The translations under genes were made by a program, and so were the position numbers. The notes beneath the pieces were generated by a model that was given only the letters and a program-made list of their open reading frames with translations, searched no databases and was not told where the DNA came from. DNA of 64,000 nt from positions 4,757,001 to 4,821,000 of the forward strand of contig CP126195.1 of NCBI GenBank assembly GCA_030272155.1, read 5' to 3'. Position 1 is the stretch's first letter; every line of letters starts with the position of its first letter. This stretch comes from Tetradesmus obliquus. Its lineage: Eukaryota; Chlorophyta; Chlorophyceae; Sphaeropleales; Scenedesmaceae. Positions 12,978 to 24,700 of the stretch are shown piece after piece.

Positions 12978-15900
12978 GTGCGCAAGCGGGCGCTGCGCAT
13001 GCCATGCTGCGGCAGCTGTCTGGCTTGCACTCGCAGTGCTTCACCACAGCAGTTGATCTGTGCTGCTGGCAGCTGGTGCAGCCAAGGAAGCCGCATGTGC
13101 AGCGCTGAGTGCTGCGTCCGGCCTGTTCCTGCAAGCGCATGAGAAGCGGATGTGGCAGCGGTTTGAATGCTGACAAGCATGTCTTCTGCGCCACCATGCG
13201 GCTCATCCCCTGTTGTCTAACAGGCACAGCGCAGCGCCGCGGCATCAAGAGAATGTGTGTGCAAGCGGGCGCTGCGCATGCCATGCTGCGGCAGCTGTCT
13301 GGCTTGCACTCGCAGTGCTTCACCACAGCAGTTGATCTGTGCTGCTGGCAGCTGGTGCAGCCAAGGAAGCCGCATGTGCAGCGCTGAGTGCTGCGTCCGG
13401 CCTGATCCTGCAAGTGCATGAGAAGCGGATGTGGCAGCGGTTTGAATGCTGACAAGAATGTCTTCTGCGCCACCATGCGGCTCATCCCCTGTTGTCTAAC
13501 AGGCACAGCGCAGCGCCGCGGCATCAAGAGAATGTGTGCGCAAGCGGGCGCTGCGCATGCCATGCTGCGGCAGCTGTCTGGCTTGCACTCGCAGTGCTTC
13601 ACCACAGCAGTTGATCTGTGCTGCTGGCAGCTGGTGCAGCAAAGCAAGCCGCATGTGCAGCGCTGAGTGCTGCGTCCGGCCTGTTCCTGCACGCGCATTT
13701 GCGGCTAATGTGGCAGCGGTTTGAATGCTGACAAGAATGTCTTCTGCGCCACCATGCGGCTCATCCCCTGTTGTCTAACAGGCACAGCGCAGCGCCGCGG
13801 CATCAAGAGAATGTGTGCGCAAGCGGGCGCTGCGCATGCCATGCTGCGGCAGCTGTCTGGCTTGCACTCGCAGTGCTTCACCACAGCAGTTGATCTGTGC
13901 TGCTGGCAGCTGGTGCAGCAAAGCAAGCCGCATGTGCAGCGCTGAGTGCTGCGTCCGGCCTGTTCCTGCAAGCGCATGAGAAGCGGATGTGGCAGCGGTT
14001 TGAATGCTGACAAGAATGTCTTTTGCGCCACCATGCGGCTCATCCCCTGTTGTCTAACAGGCACAGCGCAGCGCCGGCTTCAAGAGAATGTGTGCGCAAG
14101 CGGGCGCTGCGCATGCCATGATGCGGCAGCTGTCTGGCTTGCACTTGCAGTGCTTCACCACAGCAGTTGATCTGTGCTGCTGGCAGCTGGTGCAGCCAAG
14201 GAAGCCGCATGTGCAGCGCTGAGTGCTGCGTCCGGCCTGTTCCTGCAAGCGCATGAGAAGCGGATGTGGCAGCGGTTTGAATGCTGACAAGAATGTCTTT
14301 TGCGCCACCATGCGGCTCATCCCCTGTTGTCTAACAGGCACAGCGCAGCGCCGGCTTCAAGAGAATGTGTGCGCAAGCGGGCGCTGCGCATGCCATGATG
14401 CGGCAGCTGTCTGGCTTGCACTTGCAGTGCTTCACCACAGCAGTTGATCTGTGCTGCTGGCAGCTGGTGCAGCAAAGCAAGCCGCATGTGCAGCGCTGAG
14501 TGCTGCGTCCGGCCTGTTCCTGCAAGCGCATTTGCGGCTAATGTGGCAGCAGTTTTGATGCTGACATGAATGTGCTCTGCGCCACCTTGAGGCTCATGCC
14601 TTGTTGTCTAACAGGCACAGCGCAGCGCCGCGGCATCAAGAGAATGTGTGCGCAAGCGGGCGCTGCGCATGCCATGCTGCGGCAGCTGTCTGGCTTGCAC
14701 TCGCAGTGCTTCACCACAGCAGTTGATCTGTGCTGCTGGCAGCTGGTGCAGCCAAGCAAGCCGCATGTGCAGCGCTGAGTGCTGCGTCCGCCCTGTTCCT
14801 GCAAGCGCATGAGAAGCGGATGTGGCAGCGGTTTGAATGCTGACAAGAATGTCTTCTGCGCCACCATGCGGCTCATCCCCTGTTGTCTAACAGGCACAGC
14901 GCAGCGCCGGCTTCAAGAGAATGTGTGCGCAAGCGGGCGCTGCGCATGCCATGATGCGGCAGCTGTCTGGCTTGCACTTGCAGTGCTTCACCACAGCAGT
15001 TGATCTGTGCTGCTGGCAGCTGGTGCAGCCAAGGAAGCCGCATGTGCAGCGCTGAGTGCTGCGTCCGGCCTGTTCCTGCAAGCGCATTTGCGGCTAATGT
15101 GGCAGCAGTTTTGATGCTGACATGAATGTGCTCTGCGCCACCTTGAGGCTCATGCCTTGTTGTCTAACAGGCACAGCGCAGCGCCGCGGCATCAAGAGAA
15201 TGTGTGCGCAAGCGGGCGCTGCGCATGCCATGCTGCGGCAGCTGTCTGGCTTGCACTTGCAGTGCTTCACCACAGCAGTTGATCTGTGCTGCTGGCAGCT
15301 GGTGCAGCCAAGGAAGCCGCATGTGCAGCGCTGAGTGCTGCGTCCGGCCTGTTCCTGCAAGCGCATGAGAAGCGGATGTGGCAGCGGTTTGAATGCTGAC
15401 AAGAATGTCTTTTGCGCCACCATGCGGCTCATCCCCTGTTGTCTAACAGGCACAGCGCAGCGCCGGCTTCAAGAGAATGTGTGCGCAAGCGGGCGCTGCG
15501 CATGCCATGATGCGGCAGCTGTCTGGCTTGCACTTGCAGTGCTTCACCACAGCAGTTGATCTGTGCTGCTGGCAGCTGGTGCAGCAAAGCAAGCCGCATG
15601 TGCAGCGCTGAGTGCTGCGTCCGGCCTGTTCCTGCAAGCGCATTTGCGGCTAATGTGGCAGCAGTTTTGATGCTGACATGAATGTGCTCTGCGCCACCTT
15701 GAGGCTCATGCCTTGTTGTCTAACAGGCACAGCGCAGCGCCGCGGCATCAAGAGAATGTGTGCGCAAGCGGGCGCTGCGCATGCCATGCTGCGGCAGCTG
15801 TCTGGCTTGCACTCGCAGTGCTTCACCACAGCAGTTGATCTGTGCTGCTGGCAGCTGGTGCAGCCAAGCAAGCCGCATGTGCAGCGCTGAGTGCTGCGTC

Positions 15901-18900
15901 CGCCCTGTTCCTGCAAGCGCATGAGAAGCGGATGTGGCAGCGGTTTGAATGCTGACAAGAATGTCTTCTGCGCCACCATGCGGCTCATCCCCTGTTGTCT
16001 AACAGGCACAGCGCAGCGCCGGCTTCAAGAGAATGTGTGCGCAAGCGGGCGCTGCGCATGCCATGATGCGGCAGCTGTCTGGCTTGCACTTGCAGTGCTT
16101 CACCACAGCAGTTGATCTGTGCTGCTGGCAGCTGGTGCAGCCAAGGAAGCCGCATGTGCAGCGCTGAGTGCTGCGTCCGGCCTGTTCCTGCAAGCGCATT
16201 TGCGGCTAATGTGGCAGCAGTTTTGATGCTGACATGAATGTGCTCTGCGCCACCTTGAGGCTCATGCCTTGTTGTCTAACAGGCACAGCGCAGCGCCGCG
16301 GCATCAAGAGAATGTGTGCGCAAGCGGGCGCTGCGCATGCCATGCTGCGGCAGCTGTCTGGCTTGCAGTCGCAGTGCTTCACCACAGCAGTTGATCTGCT
16401 GGCAGCTGGTGCAGCCAAGGAAGCCGCATGTGCAGCGCTGAGTGCTGCGTCCGGCCTGTTCCTGCAAGCGCATGAGAAGCGGATGTGGCAGCGGTTTGAA
16501 TGCTGACAAGCATGTCTTCTGCGCCACCATGCGGCTCATCCCCTGTTGTCTAACAGGCACAGCGCAGCGCCGCGGCATCAAGAGAATGTGTGTGCAAGCG
16601 GGCGCTGCGCATGCCATGCTGCGGCAGCTGTCTGGCTTGCACTCGCAGTGCTTCACCACAGCAGTTGATCTGTGCTGCTGGCAGCTGGTGCAGCCAAGGA
16701 AGCCGCATGTGCAGCGCTGAGTGCTGCGTCCGGCCTGATCCTGCAAGCGCATGAGAAGCGGATGTGGCAGCGGTTTGAATGCTGACAAGAATGTCTTCTG
16801 CGCCACCATGCGGCTCATCCCCTGTTGTCTAACAGGCACAGCGCAGCGCCGCGGCATCAAGAGAATGTGTGCGCAAGCGGGCGCTGCGCATGCCATGCTG
16901 CGGCAGCTGTCTGGCTTGCACTCGCAGTGCTTCACCACAGCAGTTGATCTGTGCTGCTGGCAGCTGGTGCAGCAAAGCAAGCCGCATGTGCAGCGCTGAG
17001 TGCTGCGTCCGGCCTGTTCCTGCAAGCGCATTTGCGGCTAATGTGGCAGCAGTTTTGATGCTGACATGAATGTGCTCTGCGCCACCTTGAGGCTCATGCC
17101 TTGTTGTCTAACAGGCACAGCGCAGCGCCGCGGCATCAAGAGAATGTGTGCGCAAGCGGGCGCTGCGCATGCCATGCTGCGGCAGCTGTCTGGCTTGCAC
17201 TTGCAGTGCTTCACCACAGCAGTTGATCTGCTGGCAGCTGGTGCAGCCAAGGAAGCCGCATGTGCAGCGCTGAGTGCTGCGTCCGGCCTGTTCCTGCAAG
17301 CGCATGAGAAGCGGATGTGGCAGCGGTTTGAATGCTGACAAGCATGTCTTCTGCGCCACCATGCGGCTCATCCCCTGTTGTCTAACAGGCACAGCGCAGC
17401 GCCGGCTTCAAGAGAATGTGTGCGCAAGCGGGCGCTGCGCATGCCATGATGCGGCAGCTGTCTGGCTTGCACTTGCAGTGCTTCACCACAGCAGTTGATC
17501 TGTGCTGCTGGCAGCTGGTGCAGCCAAGGAAGCCGCATGTGCAGCGCTGAGTGCTGCGTCCGGCCTGTTCCTGCAAGCGCATGAGAAGCGGATGTGGCAG
17601 CGGTTTGAATGCTGACAAGAATGTCTTCTGCGCCACCATGCGGCTCATCCCCTGTTGTCTAACAGGCACAGCGCAGCGCCGCGGCATCAAGAGAATGTGT
17701 GTGCAAGCGGGCGCTGCGCATGCCATGCTGCGGCAGCTGTCTGGCTTGCACTCGCAGTGCTTCACCACAGCAGTTGATCTGTGCTGCTGGCAGCTGGTGC
17801 AGCCAAGGAAGCCGCATGTGCAGCGCTGAGTGCTGCGTCCGGCCTGTTCCTGCAAGCGCATGAGAAGCGGATGTGGCAGCGGTTTGAATGCTGACAAGCA
17901 TGTCTTCTGCGCCACCATGCGGCTCATCCCCTGTTGTCTAACAGGCACAGCGCAGCGCCGCGGCATCAAGAGAATGTGTGTGCAAGCGGGCGCTGCGCAT
18001 GCCATGCTGCGGCAGCTGTCTGGCTTGCACTCGCAGTGCTTCACCACAGCAGTTGATCTGTGCTGCTGGCAGCTGGTGCAGCCAAGGAAGCCGCATGTGC
18101 AGCGCTGAGTGCTGCGTCCGGCCTGATCCTGCAAGTGCATGAGAAGCGGATGTGGCAGCGGTTTGAATGCTGACAAGAATGTCTTCTGCGCCACCATGCG
18201 GCTCATCCCCTGTTGTCTAACAGGCACAGCGCAGCGCCGCGGCATCAAGAGAATGTGTGCGCAAGCGGGCGCTGCGCATGCCATGCTGCGGCAGCTGTCT
18301 GGCTTGCACTCGCAGTGCTTCACCACAGCAGTTGATCTGTGCTGCTGGCAGCTGGTGCAGCAAAGCAAGCCGCATGTGCAGCGCTGAGTGCTGCGTCCGG
18401 CCTGTTCCTGCACGCGCATTTGCGGCTAATGTGGCAGCGGTTTGAATGCTGACAAGAATGTCTTCTGCGCCACCATGCGGCTCATCCCCTGTTGTCTAAC
18501 AGGCACAGCGCAGCGCCGCGGCATCAAGAGAATGTGTGCGCAAGCGGGCGCTGCGCATGCCATGCTGCGGCAGCTGTCTGGCTTGCACTCGCAGTGCTTC
18601 ACCACAGCAGTTGATCTGTGCTGCTGGCAGCTGGTGCAGCAAAGCAAGCCGCATGTGCAGCGCTGAGTGCTGCGTCCGGCCTGTTCCTGCAAGCGCATGA
18701 GAAGCGGATGTGGCAGCGGTTTGAATGCTGACAAGAATGTCTTTTGCGCCACCATGCGGCTCATCCCCTGTTGTCTAACAGGCACAGCGCAGCGCCGGCT
18801 TCAAGAGAATGTGTGCGCAAGCGGGCGCTGCGCATGCCATGATGCGGCAGCTGTCTGGCTTGCACTTGCAGTGCTTCACCACAGCAGTTGATCTGTGCTG

Positions 18901-20756
18901 CTGGCAGCTGGTGCAGCCAAGGAAGCCGCATGTGCAGCGCTGAGTGCTGCGTCCGGCCTGTTCCTGCAAGCGCATGAGAAGCGGATGTGGCAGCGGTTTG
19001 AATGCTGACAAGAATGTCTTTTGCGCCACCATGCGGCTCATCCCCTGTTGTCTAACAGGCACAGCGCAGCGCCGGCTTCAAGAGAATGTGTGCGCAAGCG
19101 GGCGCTGCGCATGCCATGATGCGGCAGCTGTCTGGCTTGCACTTGCAGTGCTTCACCACAGCAGTTGATCTGTGCTGCTGGCAGCTGGTGCAGCAAAGCA
19201 AGCCGCATGTGCAGCGCTGAGTGCTGCGTCCGGCCTGTTCCTGCAAGCGCATTTGCGGCTAATGTGGCAGCAGTTTTGATGCTGACATGAATGTGCTCTG
19301 CGCCACCTTGAGGCTCATGCCTTGTTGTCTAACAGGCACAGCGCAGCGCCGCGGCATCAAGAGAATGTGTGCGCAAGCGGGCGCTGCGCATGCCATGCTG
19401 CGGCAGCTGTCTGGCTTGCACTCGCAGTGCTTCACCACAGCAGTTGATCTGTGCTGCTGGCAGCTGGTGCAGCCAAGCAAGCCGCATGTGCAGCGCTGAG
19501 TGCTGCGTCCGCCCTGTTCCTGCAAGCGCATGAGAAGCGGATGTGGCAGCGGTTTGAATGCTGACAAGAATGTCTTCTGCGCCACCATGCGGCTCATCCC
19601 CTGTTGTCTAACAGGCACAGCGCAGCGCCGGCTTCAAGAGAATGTGTGCGCAAGCGGGCGCTGCGCATGCCATGATGCGGCAGCTGTCTGGCTTGCACTT
19701 GCAGTGCTTCACCACAGCAGTTGATCTGTGCTGCTGGCAGCTGGTGCAGCCAAGGAAGCCGCATGTGCAGCGCTGAGTGCTGCGTCCGGCCTGTTCCTGC
19801 AAGCGCATTTGCGGCTAATGTGGCAGCAGTTTTGATGCTGACATGAATGTGCTCTGCGCCACCTTGAGGCTCATGCCTTGTTGTCTAACAGGCACAGCGC
19901 AGCGCCGCGGCATCAAGAGAATGTGTGCGCAAGCGGGCGCTGCGCATGCCATGCTGCGGCAGCTGTCTGGCTTGCAGTCGCAGTGCTTCACCACAGCAGT
20001 TGATCTGCTGGCAGCTGGTGCAGCCAAGGAAGCCGCATGTGCAGCGCTGAGTGCTGCGTCCGGCCTGTTCCTGCAAGCGCATGAGAAGCGGATGTGGCAG
20101 CGGTTTGAATGCTGACAAGCATGTCTTCTGCGCCACCATGCGGCTCATCCCCTGTTGTCTAACAGGCACAGCGCAGCGCCGCGGCATCAAGAGAATGTGT
20201 GTGCAAGCGGGCGCTGCGCATGCCATGCTGCGGCAGCTGTCTGGCTTGCACTCGCAGTGCTTCACCACAGCAGTTGATCTGTGCTGCTGGCAGCTGGTGC
20301 AGCCAAGGAAGCCGCATGTGCAGCGCTGAGTGCTGCGTCCGGCCTGATCCTGCAAGCGCATGAGAAGCGGATGTGGCAGCGGTTTGAATGCTGACAAGAA
20401 TGTCTTCTGCGCCACCATGCGGCTCATCCCCTGTTGTCTAACAGGCACAGCGCAGCGCCGCGGCATCAAGAGAATGTGTGCGCAAGCGGGCGCTGCGCAT
20501 GCCATGCTGCGGCAGCTGTCTGGCTTGCACTCGCAGTGCTTCACCACAGCAGTTGATCTGTGCTGCTGGCAGCTGGTGCAGCAAAGCAAGCCGCATGTGC
20601 AGCGCTGAGTGCTGCGTCCGGCCTGTTCCTGCAAGCGCATTTGCGGCTAATGTGGCAGCAGTTTTGATGCTGACATGAATGTGCTCTGCGCCACCTTGAG
20701 GCTCATGCCTTGTTGTCTAACAGGCACAGCGCAGCGCCGCGGCATCAAGAGAATGT
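12978..20756. repeat. 7,779-bp higher-order repeat, copy 2
   Basis: Second tandem copy of the 28-unit block. Unit variants and all indels are in the same order as in copy 1. The match runs slightly past the end and is lost near 20,805, where copy 2 has CACTTGCAG and the corresponding site at 13,026 has CACTCGCAG. Such high identity implies very recent unequal exchange, or an assembly duplication. Confidence 0.85.
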
Positions 20757-21762
20757 GTGCGCAAGCGGGCGCTGCGCATGCCATGCTGCGGCAGCTGTCT
20801 GGCTTGCACTTGCAGTGCTTCACCACAGCAGTTGATCTGTGCTGCTGGCAGCTGGTGCAGCCAAGGAAGCCGCATGTGCAGCGCTGAGTGCTGCGTCCGG
20901 CCTGTTCCTGCAAGCGCATGAGAAGCGGATGTGGCAGCGGTTTGAATGCTGACAAGAATGTCTTCTGCGCCACCATGCGGCTCATCCCCTCTTGTCTAAC
21001 AGGCACAGCGCAGCGCCGCGGCATCAAGAGAATGTGTGCGCAAGCGGGCGCTGCGCATGCCATGCTGCGGCAGCTGTCTGGCTTGCACTCGCAGTGCTTC
21101 ACCACAGCAGTTGATCTGTGCTGCTGGCAGCTGGTGCAGCAAAGCAAGCCGCATGTGCAGCGCTGAGTGCTGCGTCCGGCCTGTTCCTGCAAGCGCATTT
21201 GCGGCTAATGTGGCAGCAGTTTTGATGCTGACATGAATGTGCTCTGCGCCACCTTGAGGCTCATGCCTTGTTGTCTAACAGGCACAGCGCAGCGCCGCGG
21301 CATCAAGAGAATGTGTGCGCAAGCGGGCGCTGCGCATGCCATGCTGCGGCAGCTGTCTGGCTTGCACTTGCAGTGCTTCACCACAGCAGTTGATCTGTGC
21401 TGCTGGCAGCTGGTGCAGCCAAGGAAGCCGCATGTGCAGCGCTGAGTGCTGCGTCCGGCCTGTTCCTGCAAGCGCATGAGAAGCGGATGTGGCAGCGGTT
21501 TGAATGCTGACAAGAATGTCTTCTGCGCCACCATGCGGCTCATCCCCTCTTGTCTAACAGGCACAGCGCAGCGCCGCGGCATCAAGAGAATGTGTGCGCA
21601 AGCGGGCGCTGCGCATGCCATGCTGCGGCAGCTGTCTGGCTTGCACTCGCAGTGCTTCACCACAGCAGTTGATCTGTGCTGCTGGCAGCTGGTGCAGCAA
21701 AGCAAGCCGCATGTGCAGCGCTGAGTGCTGCGTCCGGCCTGTTCCTGCAAGCGCATTTGCGG
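20647..21762. repeat. 558-bp dimeric satellite repeat, two copies
   Basis: A pair made of one subtype-B and one subtype-A unit (558 bp) is repeated at 20,647-21,204 and 21,205-21,762. Both copies carry the rare CTCATCCCCTCTTGTC variant in the second unit. The same variant recurs near 26,280, so this dimer was also copied farther right. From about 20.8 to 27.0 kb the array is mostly such short mixtures without a long period. Confidence 0.75.
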
Positions 21763-24700
21763 CTAATGTGGCAGCAGTTTTGATGCTGACATGAATGTGC
21801 TCTGCGCCACCTTGAGGCTCATGCCTTGTTGTCTAACAGGCACAGCGCAGCGCCGCGGCATCAAGAGAATGTGTGCGCAAGCGGGCGCTGCGCATGCCAT
21901 GCTGCGGCAGCTGTCTGGCTTGCACTCGCAGTGCTTCACCACAGCAGTTGATCTGTGCTGCTGGCAGCTGGTGCAGCCAAGGAAGCCGCATGTGCAGCGC
22001 TGAGTGCTGCGTCCGGCCTGATCCTGCAAGCGCATGAGAAGCGGATGTGGCAGCGGTTTGAATGCTGACAAGAATGTCTTCTGCGCCACCATGCGGCTCA
22101 TCCCCTGTTGTCTAACAGGCACAGCGCAGCGCCGCGGCATCAAGAGAATGTGTGCGCAAGCGGGCGCTGCGCATGCCATGCTGCGGCAGCTGTCTGGCTT
22201 GCACTCGCAGTGCTTCACCACAGCAGTTGATCTGTGCTGCTGGCAGCTGGTGCAGCAAAGCAAGCCGCATGTGCAGCGCTGAGTGCTGCGTCCGGCCTGT
22301 TCCTGCAAGCGCATTTGCGGCTAATGTGGCAGCAGTTTTGATGCTGACATGAATGTGCTCTGCGCCACCTTGAGGCTCATGCCTTGTTGTCTAACAGGCA
22401 CAGCGCAGCGCCGCGGCATCAAGAGAATGTGTGCGCAAGCGGGCGCTGCGCATGCCATGCTGCGGCAGCTGTCTGGCTTGCACTTGCAGTGCTTCACCAC
22501 AGCAGTTGATCTGTGCTGCTGGCAGCTGGTGCAGCCAAGGAAGCCGCATGTGCAGCGCTGAGTGCTGCGTCCGGCCTGTTCCTGCAAGCGCATTTGCGGC
22601 TAATGTGGCAGCAGTTTTGATGCTGACATGAATGTGCTCTGCGCCACCTTGAGGCTCATGCCTTGTTGTCTAACAGGCACAGCGCAGCGCCGCGGCATCA
22701 AGAGAATGTGTGCGCAAGCGGGCGCTGCGCATGCCATGCTGCGGCAGCTGTCTGGCTTGCACTTGCAGTGCTTCACCACAGCAGTTGATCTGTGCTGCTG
22801 GCAGCTGGTGCAGCCAAGGAAGCCGCATGTGCAGCGCTGAGTGCTGCGTCCGGCCTGTTCCTGCAACCGCATGAGAAGCGGATGTGGCAGCGGTTTGAAT
22901 GCTGACAAGAATGTCTTCTGTGCCACCATGCGGCTCATCCCCTGTTGTCTAACAGGCACAGCGCAGCGCCGCGGCATCAAGAGAATGTGTGCGCAAGCGG
23001 GCGCTGCGCATGCCATGCTGCGGCAGCTGTCTGGCTTGCACTCGCAGTGCTTCACCACAGCAGTTGATCTGTGCTGCTGGCAGCTGGTGCAGCCAAGGAA
23101 GCCGCATGTGCAGCGCTGAGTGCTGCGTCCGGCCTGTTCCTGCAAGCGCATGAGAAGCGGATGTGGCAGCGGTTTGAATGCTGACAAGAATGTCTTCTGC
23201 GCCACCATGCGGCTCATCCCCTGTTGTCTAACAGGCACAGCGCAGCGCCGCGGCATCAAGAGAATGTGTGCGCAAGCGGGCGCTGCGCATGCCATGCTGC
23301 GGCAGCTGTCTGGCTTGCACTCGCAGTGCTTCACCACAGCAGTTGATCTGTGCTGCTGGCAGCTGGTGCAGCAAAGCAAGCCGCATGTGCAGCGCTGAGT
23401 GCTGCGTCCGGCCTGTTCCTGCAAGCGCATTTGCGGCTAATGTGGCAGCAGTTTTGATGCTGACATGAATGTGCTCTGCGCCACCTTGAGGCTCATGCCT
23501 TGTTGTCTAACAGGCACAGCGCAGCGCCGCGGCATCAAGAGAATGTGTGCGCAAGCGGGCGCTGCGCATGCCATGCTGCGGCAGCTGTCTGGCTTGCACT
23601 TGCAGTGCTTCACCACAGCAGTTGATCTGTGCTGCTGGCAGCTGGTGCAGCCAAGGAAGCCGCATGTGCAGCGCTGAGTGCTGCGTCCGGCCTGTTCCTG
23701 CAAGCGCATGAGAAGCGGACGTGGCAGCGGTTTGAATGCTGACAAGAATGTCTTCTGCGCCACCATGCGGCTCATCCCCTGTTGTCTAACAGGCACAGCG
23801 CAGCGCCGCGGCATCAAGAGAATGTGTGCGCAAGCGGGCGCTGCGCATGCCATGCTGCGGCAGCTGTCTGGCTTGCACTCGCAGTGCTTCACCACAGCAG
23901 TTGATCTGTGCTGCTGGCAGCTGGTGCAGCCAAGGAAGCCGCATGTGCAGCGCTGAGTGCTGCGTCCGGCCTGTTCCTGCAAGCGCATTTGCGGCTAATG
24001 TGGCAGCAGTTTTGATGCTGACATGAATGTGCTCTGCGCCACATTGAGGCTCATGCCTTGTTGTCTAACAGGCACAGCGCAGCGCCGCGGCATCAAGAGA
24101 ATGTGTGCGCAAGCGGGCGCTGCGCATGCCATGATGCGGCAGCTGTCTGGCTTGCACTTGCAGTGCTTCACCACAGCAGTTGATCTGTGCTGCTGGCAGC
24201 TGGTGCAGCCAAGGAAGCCGCATGTGCAGCGCTGAGTGCTGCGTCCGGCCTGTTCCTGCAAGCGCATGAGAAGGGGATGTGGCAGCGGTTTGAATGCTGA
24301 CAAGAATGTCTTCTGCGCCACCATGCGGCTCATCCCCTGTTGTCTAACAGGCACAGCGCAGCGCCGCGGCATCAAGAGAATGTGTGCGCAAGCGGGCGCT
24401 GCGCATGCCATGCTGCGGCAGCTGTCTGGCTTGCACTCGCAGTGCTTCACCACAGCAGTTGATCTGTGCTGCTGGCAGCTGGTGCAGCCAAGGAAGCCGC
24501 ATGTGCAGCGCTGAGTGCTGCGTCCGGCCTGTTCCTGCAAGCGCATGAGAAGCGGATGTGGCAGCGGTTTGAATGCTGACAAGAATGTCTTCTGCGCCAC
24601 CATGCGGCTCATCCCCTGTTGTCTAACAGGCACAGCGCAGCGCCGCGGCATCAAGAGAATGTGTGCGCAAGCGGGCGCTGCGCATGCCATGCTGCGGCAG

